From Sympetrum striolatum (taxonomy: Eukaryota > Arthropoda > Insecta > Odonata > Libellulidae): a DNA stretch of 64,000 nucleotides. The notes under the pieces are model-generated. The model worked only from the letters and a program-made list of their open reading frames with translations. It did no database searches and had not been told where the DNA came from. Every line of letters starts with the position of its first letter. Within the stretch, counting starts at the first letter, position 1. The stretch covers positions 744,001-808,000 of the forward strand of contig OX388348.1 of assembly GCA_947579665.1 (NCBI GenBank), given 5' to 3'. The position numbers were made by a program, and so were the translations under genes. Of the stretch, positions 11,115 to 22,340 are shown piece after piece.

Positions 11115-12566
11115 TATCATATACAAGTAAAACGTCGCTTGCATACTGCAAACAGATCGACAGCACTTATTTCATATCTGAATCATATCGGGAAAGTTCT
11201 CAAATAAAAAAAGGATTCAAAATATTCATAATACACCCTGTAATTTAATTGTCTGGCATTGAACCTGGGTCTTCCTTGTGATACTTACTATACAGCACAA
11301 CAGAAGATCACCATCTCTAATTATGCGTGAAATTCTAGCAGAAATATTGGCTGCAACTGCCTTAAACGACATCCTACTTTTCACATATATTCCTTAAGTG
11401 AGAAATTGTGATGTGCTCTGGCATCGAACCCAGGAACAGCATGGTCTTATCTAATATACATCTACTATCTAAGCAAGAACTTCCTATTATTTCGATAAGT
11501 GCATCAAAATAAATAATGAAAACTACCTCAATGTATTTTAAAAGGGGGATATATTTACCGCCTGGCTTTGAACCAGGGTCTTTCTGGTAATATTTTCTAT
11601 GCAGCACAATACAAGATTGACATTTTTAGCTATGTGTAAAATTCAAGCAGAAATATTGGCTGCAACTGCCTTAAACGACGTCACACTTTTCTAGAATGTA
11701 AATGACTCTCTGGATTCGAACCAAGGACGATCTAGGAAATCTAAAACATGATTTTAAAATGTATCTATTATCTCTATCTATATGCTGGATTTCAAGTTTT
11801 AATATTATTGGGAAAGGGTTAAAAATAATTCTTAAAAATCTGATAAGTTACTGATTGTAGAGACGCCTGGTGTCGAACCCAGGACACGTTGGTAGCTGTG
11901 AATGCACAGTTTGATTTGTATGGACTTGATCTTATTTCATGCAAAGTTTGAAGTCGATATCTTGCCGGTAAGTACCTAAAATTTGCTTCCATTATATCCG
12001 TAAGAAAAGCATTGAGGAGTACAAATGGCCCTCTGGGATCGAACCAAGGATCATCACCGAATATGTAAAATACGATTATGAAATATATTTATAATATCTA
12101 TCCACATGCCGAATTTCAAGTTTCCAAGTCATCGAAAAAGGGTCCAAAAAGATCTTAAAAATCTCAACAATACATGTTAAACAGGCGATTTTTGCCCTGA
12201 CCTAGCATCGAACCAAGGATAATCATCGATAATGTCTTAATGGTTTCCTTTAGATATGCACGGCTTCTAGCGGTCCCTCAAATTTCAATTCTCTACTTTT
12301 CCGGGAAGTGCCTCAAAAAATTTTCGAAAATCCCCACCATGTATCCTTATGGAGAAAATCAGGACATTGGGGCCTTCTGGAATCGAACCCATGACACTAA
12401 GGATCAAAGTCGCTTTTTTCCTGGGGGTTTCACGTTATGGCCAATACGTCGTAAAAATTTCAAGTCAATGACTTTTGTGGTTTAGCCTGTGAATTAGTAT
12501 CCTATCTATATATCTATATTGCTATATATATGAATGAATCCGGAGAAGGGATTATATATAATAGAT
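11115..12566 (-). repeat. Family B element with 8 B-box-like units
   Basis: Eight units of about 145-177 bp each hold a complement of GGTTCGANNCC: near 11261, 11418, 11562, 11709, 11866, 12032, 12200 and 12377. Most are good matches (for example GGCATCGAACCCAGG). The terminus at 12500-12566 contains GAATGAATCCGGAGAAGG and ATATAATAGATAG. The left end (11115-11220) matches the inverse of 54900-55010. No ORF. Confidence 0.85.
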
Positions 12567-12567
12567 A

Positions 12568-12904
12568 GATTGCAACAATTAGAAGTTTTCCTGAGACACC
12601 AAAGATATCGAACGAAGGCAAATTTTCTAATCAATCCTCAGTAAAGCAAGAAAATATAGTATCAACTGAATCAATATCAAAATTCAATGCCAATTTATCG
12701 TGTTCAGTTGAAAGTCAGAAAAATAAGGGAATCAAAACTCGAAATAGCTCTCTCAAAGAATCCCTTTTGCGTCAATTATCTAAATACTACGAATTAAATT
12801 ATGACAATAACTCAGAAGGTTTGATTTTAAGACCTTGGTCAACCCCAACAAATGCTTCTTCCGAGATTGGAAAAAGGTCTACTGAAAATAATATCACCAT
12901 TAAT
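12568..12904 (+). pseudogene. Decayed coding sequence, fragment 2
   Basis: An open frame of about 110 codons without ATG: SFPETPKISNEGKFSNQSS, later SLKESLLRQLSKYYELNYD and LILRPWSTPTNASSEIG. It is Ser/Asn/Lys-rich, as in a disordered region of a nuclear protein. It begins exactly at the end of the family B element and runs into a family A fragment, so it is probably the continuation of 10848-11112. Not recognised. Confidence 0.4.
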
Positions 12905-13236
12905 CTGATATTTAGGTATTACAGTTATTTATTAAAGTTTTAGAAAATGTAATTTACTATAACTTTTGTATGAAACATATTTTTTATCACTGATTGTTTA
13001 GGAGTTATGCATGAAATACTGATAAACCGGAAGTAGCTGATTATGTACTTAGTGGGCATAAGGCCACTTCATCGTTTTTCATCGATCATGTCTCGAAAAA
13101 CATTATTTATAATGTTTGTAACGTAAAAGATAATATGATATAAATTATAATCACTTATCTTCCAAGTTTAGATTGAATCTAGAGTTCGAAAATACTGTCG
13201 TAGATAAATATTTACATCTTATAAATGGAGGAAGTC
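12905..13236 (+). repeat. Family A fragment (right part)
   Basis: Contains AACTTTTGTATGAAACATAT, GATAAACCGGAAGTAGCTG and GTAGATAAATATTTACATCTT, ending in a weakened ATGGAGGAAGT. Confidence 0.8.
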
Positions 13237-13430
13237 TAATTATACAGAATATTTCTAATTATTTTATATTCTTCAAGCAAATGAATACGATAATCTACTA
13301 TTGAATTCCAGAAGATTTGATAGATTTAGAAACGAGTAATCAAAATTATGATATTTCGTATAATTTTCAATGGCAATCTAGCGCCATTCTCAAAATAACC
13401 CATTTTAATTTAATAAAGGTAGAAGCATAG
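13237..13430 (+). pseudogene. Decayed coding sequence, fragment 3, with a possible donor
   Basis: After the family A fragment a frame reads LQANEYDNLLLN, then one shift later PEDLIDLETSNQNYDISYNF and a WQSSAILKITHFNLIK block ending at a GTAGAA donor-like site (about 13428). It lines up with fragments 1 and 2 as one decayed exon. Weak on its own; not recognised. Confidence 0.35.
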
Positions 13431-13684
13431 TTATCAGAAAGACAAATGAGCATAACTAAATCTTTGAACTCAAAAACTTTCCTTTATGTTTAATTAAAAT
13501 TATTTAACTTCATAACTATATCTGTTATTAGCAAAGCAATCTTTAGTGAGTTATAAGATGTCTAGCTTACACTGCTTTTGGGAGCATCTGCTAGGTTCAA
13601 TCAGTCTAGTTGAGACCCCCACAAGTAGTAAAAGAGAGTCAGTGGGTATTTAAGGTGGAAAGTTCTTCAATATTCAATTACTCA
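13431..13684. other. No gene seen
   Basis: Stops in all frames. Probably intron or decayed flank of the preceding fragment. Confidence 0.4.
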
Positions 13685-14460
13685 ACATCTATTATATATA
13701 GACGCTTCTCCGGATTCATTCATGGATATAGATAGGATACTAATTCACAGGCTAAACCACAAGCGTCATTGACATGAAATCTTTATGACGTAATGGCAAT
13801 AAAGTGAAACCGCCAGAAAAATTGCGACTTTGATCCTCAGTGTCATGGGTTCGATTCCAGAAGGCCCCAAAGTCCCAATTTTTTTCATTTAAATGCATTG
13901 CTTTGATTTTCCGGAATTTTTTAAATATACTTACCTGATAGGTAGAGAATCAAAACTCTAGGAGCCTATATATATATGGTCAGGATCATTCGAAAATAGT
14001 AATGACTTTCAAGGAAACTATCCTGGGTTCGATGCTAGGATGATGCAAAAATCTGCCCTTTTAAATACATTGAGGTAGTTTTTCATTAATTTACTTATCA
14101 AGCACTTATCGAAATGACAGGGAGCTCGTGCTTGGCTAGAAAATGTATATTTAGAATCGGTTTTTGAAAAAAATTTAGTTAAGACCATACTATCCCTGGG
14201 TTCGATGCCAGAGCACATTAAAATTTCTCTCATAAGGAATATAAGGGAAAAGTAGGACGTCGTTTGAGACAGTTGTAGCCAATATTCCTGCTTGAGGTTC
14301 CACACATAGTTAGAGATGGTGATCTTCTATTTTGCTGCATAGTAAGTTCCACCAGGAAGACCCAGGTTCGATGTCGGACGGATAAATTGCAGGGAAGTTT
14401 TAGAATATTTTCAATATTTTTTCTACTTTTCAGGACCCTCTGGATTTGAGATCGACTTGA
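13685..14460 (+). repeat. Family B copy with 4 B-box-like units
   Basis: Starts with ATCTATTATATATAGACGC and CTTCTCCGGATTCATTCATG. Units at about 13850 (GGGTTCGATTCCAGAAGG), 14027 (GGGTTCGATGCTAGG), 14199 (GGGTTCGATGCCAGAGC) and 14366 (AGGTTCGATGTCGG). Spacing is about 165-177 bp. Confidence 0.85.
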
Positions 14461-15059
14461 AATTTGTGTCAATTTACTCATATTAAGTAATTATATTAAT
14501 TTGAGATTACTTCATACAGGTGCCTATAGGCAGAAAAAAAATCTGCAATGCTTTACAACATTGATTAATTATATCCACCGCTCATCGCAAATCGAAAATC
14601 AACCAAGTTCCAGCTGCTGTCAATAGGTTGTTCTGCAGGGCTTCCAAAATACCAGTCAGTACCATAACTTTTGGAAGTTAGTAGAAGTGGTCCAAAGAGC
14701 TTGTAAACTCCAGCATGGAGGTGGGTGGATGGTTGTCTTCAGATCTTTAGCTACCATCCTCATGATCTTCTTGCAAATAATACAAAGGATGGGGTGCTAA
14801 AACTTTAATATCTTTCTTGCCTCCATTTTTTTTAAGTACTCCACTATAACTCTATTTCCTTCTCTAGATCTCATCCAGTTGATGAATTATTCTATGAATG
14901 AATGAATGAAACTATGAATTCTTCAAAGAAAATATATTACGGATCACAATGCCGCTACATTGAATAGAAAATCAGGCTCCTGAGAGGGCAGACGATCTTG
15001 GCAGGCAAGAAATATTGTCCAAATCTGATAGGAATCAATCTGGTAAGCTTTAACTTTGT
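14461..15059. other. No gene seen
   Basis: No supportable reading frame; a GAAT repeat of four units at about 14898. Confidence 0.4.
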
Positions 15060-15300
15060 GGAACTCCATCCTAGTAAATGGATGGGAATAACTTAGCAAA
15101 ATTCCACTTTTAAAGTTTTTAATATCTGCGACCGGTTTCGCACTTTAGTCCATTATCAAGCACAAGAGTTATTCAGGAGTGCATATAAATATACAAAGAA
15201 TAAAAAACCAAGGCACCAATCAGATTAGCTACTGTTGATAGGGGGAGTGGTGTTAGGGGGAGGAGGAAGAGTGTTAACAATGGACAGAATGGGAGAATAA
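15060..15300 (-). mobile_element. Penelope-like 3' UTR fragment
   Basis: On the minus strand GATAATGGACTAAAGTGCG is followed by AAACCGGTCGC, preceded by a pyrimidine-rich CCTCCCCC block. The same order (C-rich block, then GAAACCGGTC) follows the Penelope-like endonuclease fragment at 16200-16700. Confidence 0.5.
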
Positions 15301-16035
15301 TTAGTAAATTTAATTATATTCAGAGATAGTTAATTTACTAAAATAACAAATTATAACAAAGTAACAAATTATCGCAAAGTTTCTGTTGAAACATGGGTAA
15401 AGAATCTTTAGTAGAGACTTGGGTTAAGTCGTGACTATTTGGCCATTCTGTTGTGTGTTACTTCGAGTTTTTTTTAATTGTGAGTTTTGCCATATTTTCA
15501 TTTCTTGGATCCTTCCAATTTCATCCATACTCCACTTGAGGTTCCTCTACAAAATTGACAGCTGCTTAGAATTTAGTAAGTATTTTATTGACACTCTCAC
15601 ATGGCCACGTTTTGAACTGAGCTGCTGTATTTATCGTATTCCATCATATCTTTATTTCTTCTTTCTCCAGAATTTGCATTATTGCACTAAATATTGCGAT
15701 TCCACTAATTCTAAATGGATGTCGAAGAGTCAGATAAAAATCTCACCTTGCCCTTCTGCGTTGTTAGGGAAAAACTTTCGTCTATTTGCCATCATGGTTT
15801 ATTTTATTCCAATAAAATTGGGCTGCAATATGTGCACAATTTATTGTGCAAAATTTTACTGTTTAAAAGGTTTTAATATCGCTTTAAATAAATAAAAAAC
15901 AAAGATACCTTCAACCACACACGAAAAAGTAGCATTTACAAATTACACGATTGTGGGGCGATTTACTGAGGGTCGGACATCCTGTAATTTACAAATGAGA
16001 ACCAAAGAACACTTTAAAATCATCCCGTAACAATA
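15301..16035. other. No supportable gene
   Basis: A 154-codon ORF at 15431-15895 is Cys/Phe/Ile-rich with no motif and looks like chance or antisense reading of repeat DNA. Confidence 0.4.
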
Positions 16036-16195
16036 CACAGGCATCACATGACTTTCTCCATATTAATTGAAAACAGAAGCCTATGCCGGTAATATATAAA
16101 TAACTCCAAAAAAATAAGTGTTACAGAAAAATGTTTCAAATAAATGTTGTAGTAAAATACATTATCTATCACTTTTATATATAATTGTATATACG
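16036..16195 (-). repeat. Family A variant, truncated
   Basis: Minus-strand copy: ACATGACTTTCTCCATATTA, then a CCTATGCCGGTAATATATAA block as at 19501 and the inverse of 1290-1310. Broken off where the Penelope-like fragment begins. Confidence 0.75.
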
Positions 16196-16199
16196 CGTT

Positions 16200-16700
16200 T
16201 CGCTCCCCCAACAATATACTAAGATTGCTAGGGAATTCAAAAGACAAAGACCCAAAGAATCCAGTAGCAGGGTCTACGAACTCTCATGTGCTAACTGCCC
16301 CACCAAATATAACAGAAGGACTGGGAGAAACCCGTGCGTCAGAGCACCAAAGAGACTACCGCCTGAAGAGAGGACAACCTTTCTCAAGCTTAGCCATTCA
16401 CCTCCTAGACAATGGGCATACCAGCGATTTCAAACCAAAACGCCTACATCAGGAGGAGAATTCCCACCGCCTAGACCTCCTGGAGGAAGTAAGGAGTATC
16501 CCGAAGGATGGCCAACGACCATTTATTCCTGAACACTTGTTCTCCCTATCAAGCAAGTTATTCCCAAGATGCACCCACACCTCCCCCCATTTTTAACCCT
16601 TCCACTATCCTATATATGCTGTGACAAATCTTTTCTCTGTGCCTGAAGATGTAAGCTCACTTATGAAACCGGTCCCAAAATAAATTTTCTGTGGAAAAGT
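16200..16700 (+). pseudogene. Penelope-like element: degenerate GIY-YIG endonuclease domain and 3' UTR
   Basis: One frame gives RVYELSCANCPTKYNRRTGR; after a frameshift the next gives ASEHQRDYRLKRGQPFSS, LAIHLLDNGHTSDFKP and EHLFSLSSKLFPRCTH. In Penelope-like elements this segment is the C-terminal GIY-YIG nuclease (GVYxLxC..CxxxYIGQTGR, then an Arg..EH helix). Here the first Gly is Arg and the YIGQ core reads YNRR, so the active site is lost. A 3' UTR with AAACCGGTCCCAAAATAAA follows. The reverse transcriptase is absent. Confidence 0.82.
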
Positions 16701-16769
16701 ACAAAGTGTTTTCATTCTGCAAATGTCTTTCCACGAAGTCACGCCTTCTCATATCGATTATACTACTTC

Positions 16770-17714
16770 CAAAGGTTTGCATATAATAAAATTTCCAAGT
16801 TAAAAGAGTTGAAGGACCCAAAGATGCCAAATAAAAGAAAACTAGGAAAGAGATAAAAAATATTATATAGTTATCTATAATATAAAGATAGAATTGGTAG
16901 TTACCATGAAATATGATATCAGTTATTATTGATGCTACACTTTCACTTAAAAACTCCAAACGCTCAGCAAAGACAAGGAGTGCAATTCTGATATTATACT
17001 TTTTGAAAAAGCAACTAATATTTATTTAGTAAAACCACTGGAAAAATAATTGTACGACCACAAACCCTTTGTCATAATGAGGGTGCTAATACGTCTAAGG
17101 TTCGGGGTAACTGCTCCTGGGTACCGAGGAAAAGGCCTGACCCCTGATGCGCTGGGTTCGGAAACAAAGAAGCACTAAACCAGCGAGGACCAGAAAGAGA
17201 GGAAAGCATTGCGACGGGAATATACGTCGTTCGTTCCCTAGCATAGGAAAATCTCCGACGGAAATTTCCGGCGTTCGTCTTCCTGGGTGAGAAATCCACT
17301 GCCAGTATATCCGTAATTCGTAACGGAAGGGTTAATTTTATTGTTTAGCAATTTATAAATAAATAGAATACCCGCATATATCCTCCTAAGTATTAATATT
17401 TAAGGCTTTACACACCTCACTGTGAGAGTGTCAACACCACACTTCTTTGAACATATCCTTGCAAAATATTTCAATTCTATTAATGAAGCCCCTTAAAAGG
17501 ACTCCATACCCATATTCTAATATTGGTAGAACCAAGGAAAGACTCTTGTGATCCTACTTATAATTATATTTATTTGTCCCAGAATCACATGAATAAATCG
17601 GACATTCGCTGATATAGGACATGTCGTATTTGGTACATAAAAAACACAAGGTAAAGATAAAGTGACCATAACACTTATAAAACACAGTAATAATACATAT
17701 TTAATAAAGTACAA

Positions 17715-17778
<64 letters not shown>

Positions 17779-18420
17779 AAGAACATTAGGTTATATAAAT
17801 ACTATAATTATGATGATGTATTATTTAATGTCCACCTATAAAAAAGTCATTCACAGTGAAGTAACATCTCTCCAGTAAAAATACTTTCAACTTGCTTTTA
17901 AACAAGTTAATAGATTTTATGTTGTCCAGTAAGTGATTATACATTTGTTATCGTACAGCAATGGCACTTTTCGCAGAGATATGACCTTTGTGATGAGTAA
18001 TTTGGATGGAAGAATTGGATCTGATGATTATGTACCTCATTATTAGTATTGAATTTGCAAATATTATTTTTGGTGATTGGTCGATTCCAAAATTTAGCAA
18101 GAACCAGCAAGAATATTCGCATATATCCTCCCAGTTCACCAGCTTCGAGAGGAAACAGTCCATCTTTTATCACATGAAATAAAATGAACTTGAGAATTAA
18201 TTGCATCCTTCAAAGGCCACGGCATAAATAAATTCCCATCAAAATGTAAACGAGGATAAAGAGGAAAGAACCATTCTTTTAGTACATTATACAATGATCT
18301 AGGTATTAAATTAATTAATCCCTTATTAATATAGATACTACCACTTCCCAACTGTTCATAAGTAATATTTGCTAAAGAAAATAAACCAGAAGAATAAAGA
18401 CCATGAGGAAGTATTAATAT
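16770..18420. other. No supportable gene
   Basis: A GC-richer stretch at 17090-17300 has a 75-codon minus ORF with no recognisable motif. The rest is AT-rich with a long TA tract at 17716-17773. Confidence 0.4.
17716..17773. repeat. (TA)n microsatellite
   Basis: About 29 uninterrupted TA units. The neighbouring Tyr/Ile-repeat ORF is an artefact of this tract. Confidence 0.95.
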
Positions 18421-18421
18421 A

Positions 18422-19040
18422 CAGTAGAAGTTCGTTTTGTCCGAACTTTTTGGGACGGAGGCTGGTTCCATTAAGGAAATGTTCGGATAATAGGTATTAT
18501 AACCTGAATGAGAAAAAGGAACTGAAAAAAAAAGGCTTTTACGGGTTACAGTACGAAATAAGTGACAAAAATGCACATAAATATGAATGAAAACTTTTAT
18601 TCAAAGAAAACTATACATGACTGTCACCGCAATGTTTTTCTTTTCGAAATGACAACTTTTGAATCAGATTCTGCAACAAATTGAGGAATTCAGTCCTTCT
18701 GTGATTTTATATCATGTATAGTTTTCCTGCTGAAGATTTGATGAAATGACACCATGATCTAGTTTATTTATTATGTCCACTTTTTGCTGTAACATCATCA
18801 CCTGTCTTTTTCTCTTGACGTTCCCACCGCTTGAACTAGCTGCTCGACACGTTTTACTCTTATTTTTATCCATTAAGAAGGTTAATTAATATAGTATATA
18901 TACTAACACGTGCAAACCTTCAAAAGATCGGTGCAAAACACGCATAGCGGTGGCCTTCAAAATGACTGTATATCTATCGTGAAATGTTCATTGTTTGGAT
19001 GTGTTCATTGTTTAGATGTTTTGTTAAACGATCCTCGACG
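18422..19040 (-). mobile_element. Deleted pogo/Tigger transposon
   Basis: CAGTAGAAGTTCGTTTTGTC at 18422, preceded by TA, is one terminus. The other end (about 18900-19038) matches the MITE at 47354-47522 in inverse orientation and stops at CGATCCTC, a few bases before its expected end, where nad4-like DNA begins. Between them is an N-terminal transposase remnant. Confidence 0.7.
18600..18872 (-). pseudogene. pogo/Tigger transposase N-terminus (CENP-B-type HTH)
   Basis: A minus-strand ATG at 18872 opens MDKNKSKTCRAASSSGGNVK, then RKRQVMMLQQKVDIINKLDHG. After a frameshift HDIKSQKD and FVAESDSKVVISKRKTLR follow. K..LxxKVDIIxxLD and YDIK..K are hallmarks of the CENP-B/pogo DNA-binding domain. 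The DDE domain is deleted. Confidence 0.78.
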
Positions 19041-19432
19041 CTATAGGATCCTCTTAACCCTCAATAAGTCATCAACCCAGCTAACACAATTCCCATATGA
19101 GCAACAGAAGAATAAGCAATTAATGATTTTAGATCAACTTGATACAAACAAATTAATCTAACAATAATTCCTCCTACTAAACAAACCCCTATTCATAAAA
19201 AATTAAATCTCACTCCCAAATAAGTAATAAATGAGAAAACTCGTAATAGGCAATAACCCCTTAACTTCAATAATAGCCGAAATCATATTCACGGAAATAG
19301 AGGCCTCAACATGAGGTAATCATAAATGAAACATGAATATAGGCATCAAAAAAGCAAGATTTAAAGAAAAATATATAAAAATTGTAAAAGAATAGTTCTG
19401 AATAAAAATATAAAAGTTTAAAGTTTCATATG
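19041..19432 (-). pseudogene. nad4: Nuclear copy of mitochondrial nad4 (NUMT)
   Basis: On the minus strand the sequence reads SLNLAFLMPIFMFHLWLP, HVEASIS, and further on [33 protein letters not shown], all in the conserved order of NADH dehydrogenase subunit 4. TGA must be read as Trp in HLW and TYW, and AGA falls at a normally Ser position, as in the invertebrate mitochondrial code. KA is missing from the LPKAHVEA motif (6-base deletion) and a frame change occurs mid-fragment, so it is not functional. It is bounded by a broken pogo element on one side and a family A variant on the other. Confidence 0.9.
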
Positions 19433-19440
19433 AAAAATAA

Positions 19441-20125
19441 ACATTAAAAAAATCTGATGTGGCCAAGACATGACTTTCTCTGTATTTATTGAAAATAGAA
19501 GCCTATGCCGGTAATATATAAATAACTCCAAAACTATAAGTTTTACAGGAAAATGTTTCATACAAAAGTTGTAGTAAAATACATTATCTATTACTTTGGT
19601 ACAAAATTGTAAATAGCTACACTGCATTCTGACAGAGATAAGTATGAAAAACTTCAATTTCAGGATAAACAACAACTTCCAGTTAACCATTATTGAAGAA
19701 TAACTCCTAAAAAATCAGTGTTACGAAAAAATGTTTCATGCAAAAGTTGTAGTAAAATACATTATCTATAACTTTTGTGTGTAAATGTTTATACCTATAT
19801 TGCATTTTAACAGAGATATTTAAGAAACGAAATTTTGTTCCAGATAAACCGCAACTTTCGGTTAAGCGATATTCACCAAAAACTTATCAACTTTTGGCAT
19901 TGTTAGGAAAATTCTAAATATGAATTTTGAAAATGATTGGATAATTACTTTTTAAGATAGAGATCCCACAAACTTTTTAACCACAGACAGACATGTTTGG
20001 GAAAATAGCTAAAACATGCTCTATGGGCCCCAAAACATCTATTTCCGTCGAAATCTGGAGGTCGAATGTTTTTGCGAATACAATACTTTCTCTATACTAC
20101 ATAGAGGGAGAAAGTAATAATTGTT
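19441..20125 (-). repeat. Family A variant
   Basis: Starts AAAAAAATCTGATGTGGCC, holds AACTTCCAGTTAACC and AACTTTCGGTTAAGC subunits, and ends with ACTTTCTCTATACTAC and GAGGGAGAAAGT. ORFs across it recur in other copies and are not genes. Confidence 0.8.
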
Positions 20126-20394
20126 ACCAGTGTTACCTTTGCCCAGATTTCTACACAAGCGTTCATAAAAAGGGACTTCTTTTGGCTCAAGCAAAAGAAC
20201 AGAAAGACCCTCTCTTTGGCTGTTCTTCCGCTTCTGTGCATTTAAGTCTGTGAAAAAGAATTTTAAATCGATATATTAATAATAATGAATTTATTACGGG
20301 TATTAAACACATATACTTAATACATAATATAAAAGCACATATAGATAAAGCAAAACACGTAAACAAGTAAATTCAAATACCTCAATAACAAAGA
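20126..20394. other. No gene seen
   Basis: AT-rich flank between a family A variant and the LINE fragment. Confidence 0.4.
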
Positions 20395-22339
20395 AAAGAA
20401 GATCTCTCTCAAAGGTCCTCATCCAAAGGTGGTGTGAAAAATGGGAATTAGATCAAGGACGTCGCCAGCCACTGGGTTAGGGAGGGGCAAGCTGCCCACA
20501 GAGGGAGTCTATTGTCAGAAAACTGAAGCCTAAAACGCAACCCGCAGAGCACTGGGGTGATCTTTTCTCCAGCTCCCCTTTAACTACATGTATTTTTGGG
20601 GTTTTATTTTCCTCTCATACGGGACACAGGAGCTTCTCTATCCTATGACATGGACTCAGATAGTTTAAATGAACCTTTTACTTAACGATCATGTTCGATC
20701 TTTATCTCAAAGTCATCTTGATTCCTTTTATTATGGAAAATAAAACATGCCTGCAATGTAAACTTCTCGGATGCCGGTGTCATCTAATTGAGCGATACAA
20801 ATCATCTGCCAACCTCCCGCAAACTCTATTAAAACCTCGTTGATTATTCTAATGTTAATTTTATGCCTATTCTAATGCATTAATCCATCTTACTTTTTAA
20901 TTGATCAATACCAAGTACGGCATATTTGATAATCGTTTACAGCAATGAAATAAAGCTAATCTAAAATATATTATAATAGCTTATCAGGCTAATTAGAGAT
21001 TTTCCGCTTGTGCAAATGTTTGTTCTAATTCATAATTGGGGCTCAATGCAGTAAAAGTCGTCAAAATGACGAATACGATAACTTGTATACCATGCAAGAC
21101 CTGCAGGTGCAGCCGAGAGTACTATGAAATTTTCATTGAAATGCCGTGGATTAATATTGACGTTTGTTCTGCTTCATAGAGTTCAGATAATGAATAAAAT
21201 AATAAAATTGAGGAAGATGCATAGATTCTAGGAACATTTTGTGGGGGCAGCTGTTCTGATGCACAGCAATTGACCATGCTCTAGGCAGAAACAGGCCCCT
21301 GCTTATTTACCTATAAAACCTTTAGAAAAGGGAAAATAACAAAATTGCTTCGTGTTACGCATTGCTTAAACTACATTTTGCATTTCAAAACGTTCGACTT
21401 ACTCAAAACTTGATAACTCTGTATCAAAGCCGCAATATCACGAAAAAACAATGTCTTAGTATAGGGAGATACAAAAGTTCACCCCAAATTGGCTAAATGT
21501 GCAATCTGCCCTTTTTTTTGGCTTCACTTTTGGGTGCTAGAGGGAGATAGGAATACCACTCAGGTGAAGCTATCTGATTGAGGGTACATAATGAAGGTAA
21601 AATAACTGCAGGTTATGACAATAAAACAAATACTATACTGAAAGAAAGAAAAGCGATGAGGAAGCTATTCTTTTTAATATTGTGAAAATAGGGGAAGTTT
21701 CCTTAGCTTCTGATGGATTTCTGAAATCTGATTTGTAATTTTAACTGATTACAAATTTGACAGATTAATTGTAATTGAGCCCAATTGCATTTTATCAGTA
21801 CTTTTCCCATCACTGGTGTTTACACTTGCCGACACTTGACTTTGTTTTGGGTCTAAATTCTTTTCAAATAAGCTCGTGCCTAGAAATTGTCTCTCCAACA
21901 CCTCCTGAACCAAAATATGAATGGATCTCCAGGGACAGGCAGCTGCCCCCCCCTGGCAACGCCCTTGAATTAGATATTAACGTAGGTAAATGCTCCGTAG
22001 TTAATTTCTTCGAAAAGAAAAAAATGCGTCCAAATCACCCGTACAAAATTAATGGAATTAATATAAAAGTAGTAGATTCAGTTGAATATCTCGGGATCAA
22101 CATTACTAAAAACTTAAATTGGAGCACGCATAATCGAAAAATCTGTGGCAAAGCGAGTAAAAGGCTTTGTAAAGCGTATTGTCAGTAAATGCGATGAAAA
22201 GGTGGGAGAGCGATGTTATTTTACCTTGGTCAGACCCCTTCTGGAATATGCGGCAAGTATATGGGATTCGGCGGATGAAACGTGTACTCGCGAAATCGAG
22301 AAAGTACAGCGTAAAGCGGTTCGTTTTGTCTTAAACTAA
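20395..22339 (+). pseudogene. LINE reverse transcriptase fragment split by a hAT-like insertion
   Basis: The left piece ends LIQRWCEKWELD at 20453. The right piece resumes at 21968 with ELDINVGKCSVVNFFEKK, then VDSVEYLGINITKNLNWS; after a frameshift the frame 22145-22339 gives FTLVRPLLEYAASIWDS and EIEKVQRKAVRFVLN. This is the RT region after YADD plus the thumb of a CR1/Jockey-group LINE. Removing the 1514-bp insertion and one copy of AATTAGAT restores the frame WELDINVGK, which fixes the insertion site to the base. Confidence 0.88.
20454..21967. mobile_element. Non-autonomous hAT-like element (1514 bp) with 8-bp TSD
   Basis: Left end CAAGGACGTCGCCAG, right end the complement of CAAGGGCGTTGCCAG, each followed by a G-rich stretch and GCAGCTGCC or GCAAGCTGCC. 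AATTAGAT is duplicated exactly at 20446-20453 and 21968-21975. An 8-bp duplication and a CARGG-type terminus fit the hAT superfamily; P and some other elements also make 8 bp. No transposase frame inside. Confidence 0.85.
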
Positions 22340-22340
22340 A

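Noticed and set aside
11115..12566. Cluster of tRNA genes suggested by repeated GGTTCGANNCC
   Set aside because: No A-box, anticodon arm or acceptor stem accompanies the motif; units are about 160 bp repeats.
15431..15895. 154-codon ORF
   Set aside because: Cys/Phe-rich, no motif, between transposon fragments; probably chance or antisense reading.
17517..17786. 89-codon ORF rich in Tyr/Ile
   Set aside because: Produced by the (TA)n microsatellite.
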